64,000 nt of DNA from Sphingomonas sp. (GTDB lineage: Bacteria > Pseudomonadota > Alphaproteobacteria > Sphingomonadales > Sphingomonadaceae). The notes below the pieces were generated by a model that was given only the letters and a program-made list of their open reading frames with translations, searched no databases and had not been told where the DNA came from. Below, in pieces: positions 33,068 through 42,169 of the stretch. The DNA lies in assembly GCA_021732445.1 (NCBI GenBank), contig JAKFUZ010000024.1:22015-86014 (forward strand), given 5' to 3'. The translations under genes and the position numbers were made by a program. Position 1 is the first letter of the stretch; each line of letters opens with the position of its first letter.

Positions 33068-34428
33068 CTATCCCCACCTATTTCGAAGCCTTTGACCCCA
33101 AGCAGATGCTCGCCGATTATCCGATCGGCGACGCCTTCATCGCGCGCTACACCGGCATGAGCCGTGACGAGTTGCGCAGCATTCAGGAACGGCGATTCAC
33201 CCGGCTGATGGCGCGGGGGTGGGAAATACCTTTTTATCAGCGGTTATGGGGTGCAAAGGGTATTGAGCCGGGCGACATCCTGGGCCTTGCGGACATCACC
33301 AAGCTGCCCGTCTATGACAAGGCCGACCTGATGGACTCGGTCGCTGCATCCCCGCCTTATGGCGATTTCGCCGGGCGGGGTGTTGATCCGGTGATTTTCC
33401 ACACCACCAGCGGCACCACCGGCCGGCCGCAACCCCTGCTGTTCGGCCCCAAAGGGCGCGAAATTACTAATCTGCTCGTTGCCCGCATGTATCGCTGGCA
33501 AGGCCTTTTGCCCGACGATGTCGTGCAGTCGGTTTATGGCCATGGCATGATCAATGGCGGCCATTACATCCGCGAGGCAGTGACGCATTTCACTAATGCT
33601 CTATTCCTGTCGGCGGGCACGGGTATCGAGACGCGATCGGCCAATCAGGTGCAGCTAATGGCCGATTTTGGCGTAACGGTGCTGGTCGGCTTCGTCGATT
33701 ATCTCCGCAAGCTGGCAGAGGTCGCGCGCGAGAGCGGGCTGCTCGATCACATCAACATCCGGATGATCTGCGGGCATCTCGGCACTGAGGACCGCGCCGC
33801 GACCGAGGCCGCCTGGGGTGGCGCCAAGGCGTATGACTGGTACGGTGTCGGCGATACCGGGAGCATCGCGGGCGAAGGCCCGGAACGCGACGGGCTGTAT
33901 GTCTGGGAAGACGCGCAATATCTTGAGCTGCTCGATGTCGAGAGCGGTGTGCCCGTTGGCGTTGGCGAGACCGGCGACATGGTCATCACCTGCCTGTTCA
34001 AGGACGATGTGGCGCCCTGCATCCGCTTCAACACGCATGACATCACCCACGAGCTGACCGGGGCCAACGCAACCGGCATGGCATTCAGGCGGATCGCCGG
34101 GTTCAAGGGCCGCAGCGACAATATGGTCAAGCTGCGCGGCATCAACGTCTTCCCCCACGCGATCGGCTCGATCATCGAGAACCGCGCTGATCTGACCGGC
34201 GAATATGTCTGCCGGCTGGCTCGTGACCCTGCGACGCAGCGCGACGACATGCTGGTCATCCTCGAAAGCCGGGGCGGGAGCGACGTCGGTGAAATCGCCA
34301 CGCTGCTGCGGCAGGGGCTGGGTGTCGAGGTGGCGATTGCGTTCGAGCCGCCGGGTGGCACGGCGGCGCTGACGCAGATCGACATCCGCCAGAAACCGAT
34401 CCGGCTCATCGACGAGCGCGGCCTGTGA
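33064..34428 (+). CDS. AMP-forming acyl-CoA ligase, phenylacetate-CoA ligase (PaaK)-like
   Basis: 454 residues, start ATG 33064 overlapping the previous stop. The adenylate-forming P-loop is VIFHTTSGTTGRPQPLLFGPKG, followed by DWYGVGDTGSIAGEGPERDGLYVWED and GRSDNMVKLRGINVFPHAIGSI typical of PaaK-type ligases. It should convert a free acid to its CoA ester with ATP. This provides a CoA-activation route besides the three CoA-transferases. The acid need not be aromatic; PaaK relatives also activate other cyclic and branched acids. Confidence 0.88.
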   Translation: MTIPTYFEAFDPKQMLADYPIGDAFIARYTGMSRDELRSIQERRFTRLMARGWEIPFYQRLWGAKGIEPGDILGLADITKLPVYDKADLMDSVAASPPYGDFAGRGVDPVIFHTTSGTTGRPQPLLFGPKGREITNLLVARMYRWQGLLPDDVVQSVYGHGMINGGHYIREAVTHFTNALFLSAGTGIETRSANQVQLMADFGVTVLVGFVDYLRKLAEVARESGLLDHINIRMICGHLGTEDRAATEAAWGGAKAYDWYGVGDTGSIAGEGPERDGLYVWEDAQYLELLDVESGVPVGVGETGDMVITCLFKDDVAPCIRFNTHDITHELTGANATGMAFRRIAGFKGRSDNMVKLRGINVFPHAIGSIIENRADLTGEYVCRLARDPATQRDDMLVILESRGGSDVGEIATLLRQGLGVEVAIAFEPPGGTAALTQIDIRQKPIRLIDERGL

Positions 34429-35594
34429 CCGACTGGGACGCCCTTGCAGCCGCCAACGCCCGTCTGAATGCCTTTGTCGACTGGGACCGGCGGGCAACGG
34501 GTGGCGCGGGGCCGCTCGCGGGCGCTACCATTGGCATCAAATCGAACATCGCCGTCAAAGGCCTGCCCTGGACAGCGGGCATGGGCACCCGCCGCAACGT
34601 CATTGCCGATCACGACGCGGCAGTGGTTGCGCGATTGCGCGCGGCAGGCGCGATCATTCTCGGTAGCCTCAATATGCACGAAGCCGCGCTCGGCGCGACC
34701 ACCGACAACGCCTTTTACGGCCGCACGCACAATCCGCACCGCCATGGCTACACCCCGGGTGGGTCCTCAGGCGGCAGCGGCGCGGCGGTGGCGGCGGGCT
34801 TGTGCGACGTCGCGCTCGGCACCGATACGCTGGGATCGGTGCGCATCCCGGCGGCCTATTGCGGCATTTGGGGGCTTAAGCCCACGCTTGGCGCAATAAG
34901 CGATGCAGGGCTAGTTCATCTCGGCACGGCCTTTGATTGCATCGGGCCACTTGCCCGCGACCTCGAAACTCTGGCACGGGTGTGGGCGGTGATGGCACCC
35001 GGCGACACCCACGGCGCGCCCTTCGCGAGCATGCTGACGCTGGCAGATATCGATCAGGTGCTGATCCAGCCGGGCGTCGCCGCCGGTTATGAGCGGGTGC
35101 TCGCCGCCATTGGCCTGCCGCGCCAGGCCATGTCGCTTGGCGATCCCCTCTCCGCGATCCGCATGGCCGGGCTGGTGGAGTCGGTAAACGAGCTGGCCGC
35201 CTATCTCGGCAACGACCGCGCAGGCCCGCTGGTGTCGGACGAGCTGAAGTTTGTGATGAACGTCGTCGGCGCACTCCCGCCTGCGCCTGCCGTCATTGCG
35301 CGTACCCGCGCCGCCTTGATCGCCGCGCTCGGCGATGACGCTGTGCTGGTTACCCCCACCGCGCCGCAATCGGCCTTCCCGCACGGTGAACGTGCGCCCG
35401 TCACGCAGGCTGATTTCACCAGCATCGCCAGTGTTGCCGGGCTGCCGGCGCTCGCCGTGCCGGCGGGCGTAGACGCCGGTCACTTGCCGGTCAGCGTCCA
35501 GCTTGTCGGCCCCGCCGGCAGCGAGGTTCGCCTGATTGCGCTCGCCCGCCGGATTGAAACGGCGATCAGCGGCTACGCCCAACCACGACCCTGA
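34425..35594 (+). CDS. Amidase-signature hydrolase
   Basis: 389 residues from GTG 34425 (GTGA overlap). The Ser-cisSer-Lys triad is complete: Lys in GATIGIKSNIAVKG, cis-Ser in GYTPGGSSGGSGAAVAAG, and nucleophile Ser in GTDTLGSVRIPAAYCGIWG. Amidase-signature enzymes hydrolyse amide bonds to acid and ammonia or amine (amidase, allophanate hydrolase, GatA relatives). It is shorter than GatA (about 480 residues), as are AtzF/allophanate-type core domains. It is the fourth kind of C-N hydrolase fold in the island. Confidence 0.88.
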   Translation: MTDWDALAAANARLNAFVDWDRRATGGAGPLAGATIGIKSNIAVKGLPWTAGMGTRRNVIADHDAAVVARLRAAGAIILGSLNMHEAALGATTDNAFYGRTHNPHRHGYTPGGSSGGSGAAVAAGLCDVALGTDTLGSVRIPAAYCGIWGLKPTLGAISDAGLVHLGTAFDCIGPLARDLETLARVWAVMAPGDTHGAPFASMLTLADIDQVLIQPGVAAGYERVLAAIGLPRQAMSLGDPLSAIRMAGLVESVNELAAYLGNDRAGPLVSDELKFVMNVVGALPPAPAVIARTRAALIAALGDDAVLVTPTAPQSAFPHGERAPVTQADFTSIASVAGLPALAVPAGVDAGHLPVSVQLVGPAGSEVRLIALARRIETAISGYAQPRP

Positions 35595-35605
35595 GGAGAC
35601 CCGCG

Positions 35606-35911
35606 ATGCGCATCATCTGCCTGTTCAACCTGAAGCCCGGCCTTGATCCCGCAGCCTATGAGGCCTGGGCGCGCACCGGCGACATTCCCAACGTGAACGC
35701 GCTGGGGTCGGTTGCCCGCTTCACCGTCCACAAGGCAACGGGCATGTTCGGCTCCGATGCCAGGCCGCCTTATGCCTATGTCGAGGTGATCGACATCACC
35801 GGGATGGACGCCTTTGTGGCCGATGTGACGACGCCCGAATTTCAGGCGCTGGCCGCGCCTTTCCAAGATTTTGCCGATAACCCGCAATTCATTCTGACCG
35901 AGGATCTGTGA
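35606..35911 (+). CDS. REDY-like HapK-type alpha/beta-barrel protein
   Basis: A 101-residue protein with MRIICLFNLKPGLDPAAYEAWARTGD near its start and YAYVEVIDITGMDAFVAD in the middle, the pattern of the dimeric alpha-beta barrel family called REDY-like/HapK. Biochemical function of the family is not established; such ferredoxin-like barrels often bind small cyclic compounds. It lies between the amidase and an SDR; the stop overlaps the SDR start region. Together with YciI, DUF1330 and VOC genes in the island, it belongs to a set of small barrel proteins. Confidence 0.65.
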   Translation: MRIICLFNLKPGLDPAAYEAWARTGDIPNVNALGSVARFTVHKATGMFGSDARPPYAYVEVIDITGMDAFVADVTTPEFQALAAPFQDFADNPQFILTEDL

Positions 35912-36705
35912 TGCGTTTCACCGGCAAGACCGTCGTCGTCACAGGTTCTGGCCGCCAGAACGGCCTGGGGCAGGCGATCCTGCAACGCTTCGCCGATGAA
36001 GGCGCCAATTGTGTCGTCAGCGACCGTGAGATCGACGATACGGCGCAGATGGTGGCAAAGGCACTGAGTGATCGCGGTGCGGCGGTTGCAGCCATCGCTT
36101 GTGATGTGTCGTCCGCAGCCCAGTGCCAGGCGCTGGTGCACCGTGCCGTCGAGGCGTTTGGCGGCATCGACATCTTCGTCAACAATGCCGGTATCGGCTT
36201 CATGATGAAGCCCTTTCTGGACGTGGAGCCTGATGACTGGGACAAGGTGATCGCCGTCAATCTGTCGGGCGCTTTCTACTGCACCCAGGCTGCCGCAAAG
36301 GCGATGGTTGTGGCGGGAAAGGGCGGGCGGATCATCAACATCGCGTCGCAAGCCGCCAAGACCGGCTTTCCTCATTTGCCGGCCTATGTTTCGTCCAAGC
36401 ACGGCATGGTCGGCCTCACCCGCGCCGCTGCGGTGGAGCTTGGCGCCCATCGCATCACCGTGAACGCGGTCTGCCCGAATCACGTGACCACTGGCCTTGG
36501 AGCCGAGCAGAATGCCTATTTTTCAAAGCTGCTGGGCTTCGACAATGTCGAGGCGTATTTGAAGAATATGGCCGCGAGAAACCCAATGGGTCGTCCCGGT
36601 CTCGCCAGCGACACCGCCGCTGCCTGCGCCTGGCTCGCCAGCGATGATGCGGTCTATGTGACGGGCGAGGCGATCAACGTGTCGGGCGGCGAGGAAATGC
36701 ATTGA
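35911..36705 (+). CDS. Short-chain dehydrogenase/reductase
   Basis: 264 residues from ATG 35911 (GTG 35908 is also in frame). NAD(P) motif TGSGRQNGLGQAI, VNNAGIGFM, catalytic Ser in NIASQAAKTGF and Tyr-x3-Lys in PAYVSSKHGMVG, then GRPGLASDTAAACAWLASDDA and CTG terminus VSGGEEMH. It oxidises or reduces an alcohol/ketone pair, plausibly a 3-hydroxyacyl-CoA given its neighbours. Conserved catalytic residues suggest an active enzyme. Followed by a PuuE-like gene with one-base overlap (TGATG). Confidence 0.9.
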   Translation: MRFTGKTVVVTGSGRQNGLGQAILQRFADEGANCVVSDREIDDTAQMVAKALSDRGAAVAAIACDVSSAAQCQALVHRAVEAFGGIDIFVNNAGIGFMMKPFLDVEPDDWDKVIAVNLSGAFYCTQAAAKAMVVAGKGGRIINIASQAAKTGFPHLPAYVSSKHGMVGLTRAAAVELGAHRITVNAVCPNHVTTGLGAEQNAYFSKLLGFDNVEAYLKNMAARNPMGRPGLASDTAAACAWLASDDAVYVTGEAINVSGGEEMH

Positions 36706-37571
36706 TGCAGCAAGAACGGATCGACTGGCCAGGCGGCGCAAAAATCGCGCTCAGCATCGTCGTCAATGTTGAAGAAGGCAGCGAAATGACCGTCGCGCGC
36801 GGCGACCGGGGGATGGAACCGGTCGACGAACTTGGCATCCACATCAAGTCGCCCATTCGCAATTACGGCAACGAGAGCAACTATCTTTATGGCATCAAGG
36901 CCGGCGCGCCGCGCGTCGTCAAGCTGCTGCGGGATTTTGACATCAAGGCCAGTTGGGCCGTCGCCGCGCTAAGTCTTGAGAACCACCCGGAAATCGCCGC
37001 CGCGATCCGCGATCTTGGTCATGAGCCGGTCAGCCATGGCTGGCGCTGGATCCACCAGTTCAAGATGGACGAGGCGGCCGAGCGCGAGTTCATCGCCAAA
37101 GCCGTCAGCTCAATCGAAGCAACGACGGGCACGCGACCCTATGGCTGGCTCAGTCGCTATTTTCACACCGACAATACCCGCCGGCTGCTGATCGAGGCAG
37201 GCTTCGACTATCACATGGATGATTATTCGGGGGATATTCCCTTTTGGGATCGCACCACGGTGCCCGGCAGGCCAATCGCGATCGTGCCCTATCAACTCGA
37301 CGATAATGACATGAAGATGTGGACCGACCCGGCTTACACGCCCGCCCACTGGCTGGATTACGCCCGCCATTGTTTCGATCAACTCTATCGCGAGGGCGCG
37401 GCGGGAAACCCCAAGATGATGTCGCTCGGCCTGCATCTGCGGATCATCGGTCGGCCTGGCCGCATCTGGGCGTTGGAGGCGTTTTTGGCGCATGTGCGCG
37501 GCCATGATGGTGTGTGGGTCGCGACCCGGCACGAAATCGCACAGCACCTCGCCAGCGTTGATCCGGCATGA
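36705..37571 (+). CDS. Polysaccharide-deacetylase-fold hydrolase, PuuE-like (paralogue 3)
   Basis: 288 residues from ATG 36705 (TTG 36702 lies in frame but the ATG is coupled to the SDR stop). RIDWPGGAKIALSIVVNVEEGSE, the motif EPVSHGWRWIHQFKMD, PYGWLSRYFHTDNTRRLL and the C-terminal LHLRIIGRPGRIWALEAFL are those of PuuE-type (allantoinase-like) proteins; this is the most canonical of the three paralogues in the island. Likely hydrolyses a cyclic or linear amide. No signal peptide, so not a cell-wall deacetylase. Confidence 0.86.
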   Translation: MQQERIDWPGGAKIALSIVVNVEEGSEMTVARGDRGMEPVDELGIHIKSPIRNYGNESNYLYGIKAGAPRVVKLLRDFDIKASWAVAALSLENHPEIAAAIRDLGHEPVSHGWRWIHQFKMDEAAEREFIAKAVSSIEATTGTRPYGWLSRYFHTDNTRRLLIEAGFDYHMDDYSGDIPFWDRTTVPGRPIAIVPYQLDDNDMKMWTDPAYTPAHWLDYARHCFDQLYREGAAGNPKMMSLGLHLRIIGRPGRIWALEAFLAHVRGHDGVWVATRHEIAQHLASVDPA

Positions 37572-38320
37572 GCCTGCGCCTCGAAACCAGCGGCGCCGTC
37601 GGTCATCTGATTATCGACCGCGCCGCCAAGCGTAACGCGATCACTCAGGCGATGTGGGAGCAATTTCCGCAGCTAGTCGAGCGGGCGATGGCCGACGATG
37701 CTATCCGCGTGCTCATCCTGCGCGCGGCGGCGCCCGGCGCCTTCTGTGCCGGGGCGGACATTGCCGAGTTCGGCGCCGGCGCGGCCGATCCTATGTGGCG
37801 CGCTGCCAATCAGGCCGCTATCGCCCGTGCCCAGATCGAGCTGACCCTCGCGCCCAAGCCCGTCATCGCCTTTATCGAGGGCGATTGCGTGGGCGGTGGC
37901 TGCGGGCTTGCACTCGCCTGCGACCTGCGAGTCGCGACCGCCAAGGCACGGCTGGGGATTACGCCGGCCCGGCTCGGGCTGCTCTATTCGCTTCACGATA
38001 CCAAGCTGCTTGTGGATGCGGTCGGCCCGTCCCAGGCCAAGCGCATCCTGTTTACCGGCAGTTTGATGGGTGCCGAGGAAGCGCTGCGGATTGGCCTTGT
38101 GGATATGATCGGCGGCGACCCGACGCCGCTCGCCGGGACGATCGCGGCCAACTCCCGGCATAGCCTGCGCGAGACCAAAGCGATGATCCGCCGCATCCTC
38201 AACGGGCAGGCGCACGACGATGAGACGACCAGCGCGCTGTTTGCCGATGCCTTCACCCAGCCCGATTTCGAAGAAGGGGTAAGCGCGTTCCTCGCCAAGC
38301 GAAAGCCGGTTTTCCCATGA
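37568..38320 (+). CDS. Enoyl-CoA hydratase/isomerase
   Basis: A 250-residue crotonase-fold protein. The oxyanion-hole segments are APGAFCAGADIAEFGAG and CVGGGCGLALACDLRVATAKARLG, followed by TPARLGLLYSLHDTKLLVDAVG. Common catalytic Glu positions of hydratases are not both obvious, so the reaction could be hydration, isomerisation or another crotonase chemistry. Start ATG 37568 overlaps the previous stop by four bases. It is the penultimate gene of the operon from 30549. Confidence 0.87.
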   Translation: MSLRLETSGAVGHLIIDRAAKRNAITQAMWEQFPQLVERAMADDAIRVLILRAAAPGAFCAGADIAEFGAGAADPMWRAANQAAIARAQIELTLAPKPVIAFIEGDCVGGGCGLALACDLRVATAKARLGITPARLGLLYSLHDTKLLVDAVGPSQAKRILFTGSLMGAEEALRIGLVDMIGGDPTPLAGTIAANSRHSLRETKAMIRRILNGQAHDDETTSALFADAFTQPDFEEGVSAFLAKRKPVFP

Positions 38321-39219
38321 ACGATTTTCTGAGGCACGGCCGGATCATTGGCGGGCTGGCGACGGTGCCCGACCTTGCGGCAAGCCTGGGCGATTATCGC
38401 GACCGGCTGGGATTGGCGGTGGTTGAACATGGGGCGCTCCCCCCCGGTCTCGCCGCTAGCTGGGGCTGCGCCGCCAATGCCGGGGCGCCCTTTGCCACGC
38501 TTGCCCCGGCAAGCGGCGCGCCCTCATATGTCCGCCTTGTTGAGCAACCGCTTGATCCCGGCTTTGTGCCGACCCGGACCTATGGCTGGGCAGCGTTCGA
38601 GATCACCGTGCAGGACATATTCGGCTGGCCAGCCAGGCTCGCGGGCAGCGGCTTCGACATCATTGGCCCACCCAGGGAGATTCCGGGTCTCCCCTATTTC
38701 GTCGCGATGCAAATGCTCGGGCAGGGGCGCGAGGTCATCTATCTCAATGAGGTGCGCGAAAACACGCCGACCGCCGATCTGCCGCCCGCACGGTCGCTGG
38801 TCGATCATGTGTTCATCGTCATTCTCGCCACGCCCGATCGCGCCCGGACGATGGCCTGGTATGCTGATCGTCTGGGGCTGGAAGAGGGCGGCTGCTACAA
38901 GATACCCTATACGATGATAAACAAGGCCTTCGCGCTGCCCGATACGCACATGACCTCGCTCAGCATGGCGCAAAAGGGCCGCATGCCGATCGTCGAGATT
39001 GACGATTATCCGGCCGTTGCCACAGCGCGGGCGACATGCCACGCAATGCTGCCGCCGGGCAATGCCCTGGTGACGCTGGCCGTGAATACGCTGGATTGTG
39101 CAGGGCTCGATTTCATCGCGCCGCCAGTGGCATGGGGCGGCCCATTTTATGCCGGGCGTCGCGCGGCGACAATGGTCGGCCCTGCCGGTGAGCTGATCGA
39201 GCTGGTGGAGATCAGCTAG
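38317..39219 (+). CDS. VOC-superfamily (glyoxalase-like) two-domain protein
   Basis: 300 residues, two vicinal-oxygen-chelate modules: the first from GRIIGGLATVPDLAASLGDYRD, the second from VDHVFIVILATPDRARTMAWYADRLGLEEGG. The metal-binding His of a dioxygenase is not clear in the first module; the second has DHVFIVI and a C-terminal ELIELVE typical of VOC fold. Function may be isomerase, epimerase or dioxygenase. It overlaps the enoyl-CoA hydratase stop and ends the operon; its last 8 bases overlap the convergent oxidoreductase gene. Confidence 0.78.
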   Translation: MNDFLRHGRIIGGLATVPDLAASLGDYRDRLGLAVVEHGALPPGLAASWGCAANAGAPFATLAPASGAPSYVRLVEQPLDPGFVPTRTYGWAAFEITVQDIFGWPARLAGSGFDIIGPPREIPGLPYFVAMQMLGQGREVIYLNEVRENTPTADLPPARSLVDHVFIVILATPDRARTMAWYADRLGLEEGGCYKIPYTMINKAFALPDTHMTSLSMAQKGRMPIVEIDDYPAVATARATCHAMLPPGNALVTLAVNTLDCAGLDFIAPPVAWGGPFYAGRRAATMVGPAGELIELVEIS

Positions 39220-40189
39220 GGATCAACAACGTTGATCCATGCGTCAACCGCGCCTCGAGATCGCGGTGCGCTTGTGCAGCGTCTTCCATCGGATAACGCT
39301 GGCCGACTGTCACCTTGACCGCCCCGCTCGCGATCATCTCCCACAGCCGAGCGGCACCTGCGGTGCGCTCATCGGGTGTCGCATAATAGTCGAACAGGGT
39401 AGGTCGTGTATTGTAGAGCGACCCCTTGGTGGCGAGGATGCCGAGCGCGACCCCAGTCACCGGCGCGTCGGCGTTGCCATAGCTGACGATGACGCCGCGC
39501 CGTCCGGTCGAATCTAGCGAGGCGTCCCAGGTGGCCTGACCGATCCCGTCATAGGTCACGCGCACGCCCTTGCCCGCCGTTATCGCGCGGACGCGGCTGG
39601 CGATGTCTTCGTCGCGGTAGAGTATGGTCTCCTCGGCCCCCGCTTCGCGTGCTAGCGCTGCCTTGTCGTTGCTGCCGACGGTTCCGATTACCCGCGCGCC
39701 GATGGCCTTCAGCCACTGGATCAGGATCAGCCCCACGCCGCCGGCCGCTGCGTGCACCAGCACCCAGTCACCGGGCTCCGGCTTCGCTGCGCGCTCAGCG
39801 AGAAATTCCGCGGTACAACCCTTCAGCAGCGCAGCCGCAGCCGTGTCAAAGTCGATTGCCTCAGGCAACTTGAACAGCGACATGGCAGGCAGGTTGCGCG
39901 CGGTGGCATAGGAGCCGCGCTGCGGCCCAAAGGTAGCTACCCGATCGCCCGTTGCAAAACCGGTTACGCCCGCTCCGGTCGCGGTGACGACACCCGATGC
40001 CTCAAGCCCAAGCCCGCTCGGCAGCTCGACAGGGTAAATGCCGCGTCGATGGTAGGTGTCGATAAAGTTCAAACCCGCCGCGCGCGTCTCGAAGCGCACC
40101 TCACCCGGTCCGGGCGGCGCAAGATCGGCATCAATCCATTCGATTACCTCTGGTCCACCCGTCCGGGTGAAAGTCGCTGTGCGTGCCAT
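39212..40189 (-). CDS. Zinc-independent NADPH:quinone oxidoreductase (MDR family)
   Basis: 325 residues from ATG 40189, with GGGAG 8 bases upstream; longer in-frame extensions are rejected. Features: RTATFTRTGGPEVIEWID, GLNFIDTYHRRGIYPVELPSGLGLEASG, VLVHAAAGGVGLILIQWLKAIGARVIGT (nucleotide-binding Gly-rich turn) and a GKGVRVTYDGIGQATWDASL segment. It matches bacterial QorA-type quinone reductase/crotonyl-CoA reductase relatives. It is the last gene of the reverse operon from 42949, after a broken YciI gene. Confidence 0.9.
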   Translation of the reverse strand: MARTATFTRTGGPEVIEWIDADLAPPGPGEVRFETRAAGLNFIDTYHRRGIYPVELPSGLGLEASGVVTATGAGVTGFATGDRVATFGPQRGSYATARNLPAMSLFKLPEAIDFDTAAAALLKGCTAEFLAERAAKPEPGDWVLVHAAAGGVGLILIQWLKAIGARVIGTVGSNDKAALAREAGAEETILYRDEDIASRVRAITAGKGVRVTYDGIGQATWDASLDSTGRRGVIVSYGNADAPVTGVALGILATKGSLYNTRPTLFDYYATPDERTAGAARLWEMIASGAVKVTVGQRYPMEDAAQAHRDLEARLTHGSTLLIPS

Positions 40190-40431
40190 CGTCAACTCCC
40201 TGCCAACTCTCTCCGCCGACCCATTTACCCGCTGCGGCAATGAATTCGCTGATTCCGAAACGTGCCTGTGTGCCTGCGATAAAATAGGGATCCGCCGCCA
40301 GGATTGCACGGGCGCCGTCCGCATGGTCTGCCTCGACGGTCAGCAGCGATTCTGTGGACGTGGCGCGGACCGCGGCTCAGGGCCCGGCAGAATCGGGCGA
40401 TGTCCCACCAACATATCGCGAAAAATTTCAT
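40190..40431 (-). pseudogene. Frameshifted YciI-like protein gene
   Basis: On the reverse strand the segment reads as one YciI-type protein spread over three frames: MKFFAIC from ATG 40431; VGHRPILPGPEPRSAP from about 40408 to 40342; then SLLTVEADHADGARAILAAD and DPYFIAGTQARFGISEF from about 40352 down to about 40200. The start overlaps the MFS stop as ATGA, so the ancestral gene was part of the operon. Two shifts of the same sense (each minus one or plus two) break it. YciI proteins are about 95 residues long ferredoxin-like barrels with a His-Asp pair. Sequencing error is the alternative explanation. Confidence 0.72.
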
Positions 40432-41729
40432 GCCGTCCGCGCGAGCTGCGCGCGATAGGCGCGCGCGATAAGGGGCAGCAGCAAGAGCGGCACCAGCCCA
40501 AACAGCAACGGCACGGCGCCCACCGCCGCGCGCAAATTGGCCTCGCCGAAGACACGGGTCGAGAGCACACCCACTGTGGTCGGCCCCAGCCCCAGGCCCG
40601 CAACGCTGATCATCATGTAATAAAGCGATACGATCGTCGCACGCGAAGCACCCGGCGTAATGTCAAGCAGCGCGATGATTCCGGCCGCCGTGACCGTACC
40701 GATGGCGATCGAACTGATCGCGAGCATCACGAAGGCCAGCACTGGCGTGGGCATGAACAGCGGTACGGCGCTTGCAGGCAGCATGGCGACGAAGCCGATC
40801 ATCAGCGCGCGGAACGCCGCATCGGGTGTGCCGCCTTTGCGCCAGCGGTCGATGATCGCACCGGCCGAATAGACCGTGGCCGGCCCCACCACCATAATGA
40901 TAAGGCCGTTGACCAGCGCATAGTCCTTGGCCTCCCAGCCATAGGTGCGGGCAAAGGCGGCGGGGTTGAAGCCTTGCGAATAGGCGATGATCGTCATTAC
41001 CGCGACCAGAGCCGTCATTCCGCCAAACGCGCCGAAGCGCTTTGTCACCAGTGCTATTGTCGCGCCGAACCGTGCCGCTTGCGCATTGCCCGGCCCATGC
41101 CGGCGCGGCGGCTCGGGCAGCAGCAGAAAGCCGATCGCGATGAGCAGACCGGGCAATCCCACCGCTATGAACGCGAACTGCCATGGTTTTACGGCGCCCA
41201 GAACCGGAAAACTCATCCCCGCCGACACCTTGGCCCAGCCCAGCACCGCTGCGCCGATCAATGAGGCGATGCCGGCGCCCAGCGACAACGCGGCGGAATA
41301 GACGCCAATCGGCGTCCCGCGTTTTTCGGGCGGGAAGCTGTCGCTGATCATGGACATGGCCGAAGGGCTGAGCGTCGCTTCGCCCACGCCCACGCTCATC
41401 CTTGCGACAAACAACCCGCCAAAGCCGCGCGCGAACCCGGAGGACGCCGTCGCAAGACTCCACAGGGCGATGCCCGCCGCCACAATCCAGGTCCGCCGCG
41501 CGCGGTCCGCCAGCCAGCCAAGCGGTACGCCGATGGTCGCATAGAACAGCGCAAAGGCAGGTCCAAGCAGATAGCCGATCTGCTCGTCGCTGAGGCCAAG
41601 GTCGGCCTTGATCGGCTCTATCAGCAGGCCAAGGATGTAGCGATCGACGAAGGAGAAAATATAGGCCAGCGTTAACAGCGTCACCATCGTCCAGGCGGCA
41701 TTTGCGGTTGGATAGGGGGACTCGGTCAT
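40428..41729 (-). CDS. MFS transporter, spinster/ACS-like
   Basis: 433 residues with 12 hydrophobic segments. Motifs: LAYIFSFVDRYILGLLIEPIK, the loop 2-3 motif GWLADRARRTWIVAAG, and MSVGVGEATLSPSAMSMISD, which fit the sphingomonad MFS group that carries organic acids and drugs. It lies between a VOC gene (41726, ATGA overlap) and the YciI remnant. It probably imports or exports a pathway compound; no direction can be assigned. Confidence 0.88.
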   Translation of the reverse strand: MTESPYPTANAAWTMVTLLTLAYIFSFVDRYILGLLIEPIKADLGLSDEQIGYLLGPAFALFYATIGVPLGWLADRARRTWIVAAGIALWSLATASSGFARGFGGLFVARMSVGVGEATLSPSAMSMISDSFPPEKRGTPIGVYSAALSLGAGIASLIGAAVLGWAKVSAGMSFPVLGAVKPWQFAFIAVGLPGLLIAIGFLLLPEPPRRHGPGNAQAARFGATIALVTKRFGAFGGMTALVAVMTIIAYSQGFNPAAFARTYGWEAKDYALVNGLIIMVVGPATVYSAGAIIDRWRKGGTPDAAFRALMIGFVAMLPASAVPLFMPTPVLAFVMLAISSIAIGTVTAAGIIALLDITPGASRATIVSLYYMMISVAGLGLGPTTVGVLSTRVFGEANLRAAVGAVPLLFGLVPLLLLPLIARAYRAQLARTA

Positions 41730-42169
41730 GCGACACTCAAAATCTTGTAGATGACGACCAGATTGTCATCGAAATCGACGATACCGATTTCCCGTCCGAT
41801 CCGCCCATCCTTGGTCCTCAGCACTTCCTCGTCACAAACGTGCAGGCCAAGCGCGCGGGCACCGGCCGTCACCGCGTCGGGGTCGTCAACCTCGAGCACA
41901 ATCGCCGAGCGGCGAGGATGGGGCAGCGGCGTGAGCGTGACGCCCTTCACTTCGGTCAGCGCCATCACGCGCTCCTGCGTGTCGGTCGAGAGCACGCAAA
42001 ACCGCATTACCGCGTCGCGAGGAATGTCGAACACCGCATAGGAATAGCTGTCGGGATTCGGCGGCAGAACAAAGGCAATCTTGAAGCCCAGCACCCCGTG
42101 ATAAAAGGACAGCGCTCGGTCGAGATCGGCCACGACATGGTTGCCGCGCTGAAACCGCAACCCGCTCAA
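41726..42169 (-). CDS. VOC-superfamily (glyoxalase-like) protein
   Basis: 147 residues, single VOC unit: GLRFQRGNHVVADLDRALSFYHGVLGFKIAFVLPP at the start (the HVVADLDRALSFY pattern), and SAIVLEVDDPDAVTAGARALG with a final RTKDGRIGREIGIVDFDDN. It ends VIYKILSVA. The C-terminal acidic residue pattern is in keeping with metal binding. It is a close companion of the next VOC gene with four-base overlap; the pair could form one heteromeric enzyme. Confidence 0.82.
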   Translation of the reverse strand: MSGLRFQRGNHVVADLDRALSFYHGVLGFKIAFVLPPNPDSYSYAVFDIPRDAVMRFCVLSTDTQERVMALTEVKGVTLTPLPHPRRSAIVLEVDDPDAVTAGARALGLHVCDEEVLRTKDGRIGREIGIVDFDDNLVVIYKILSVA

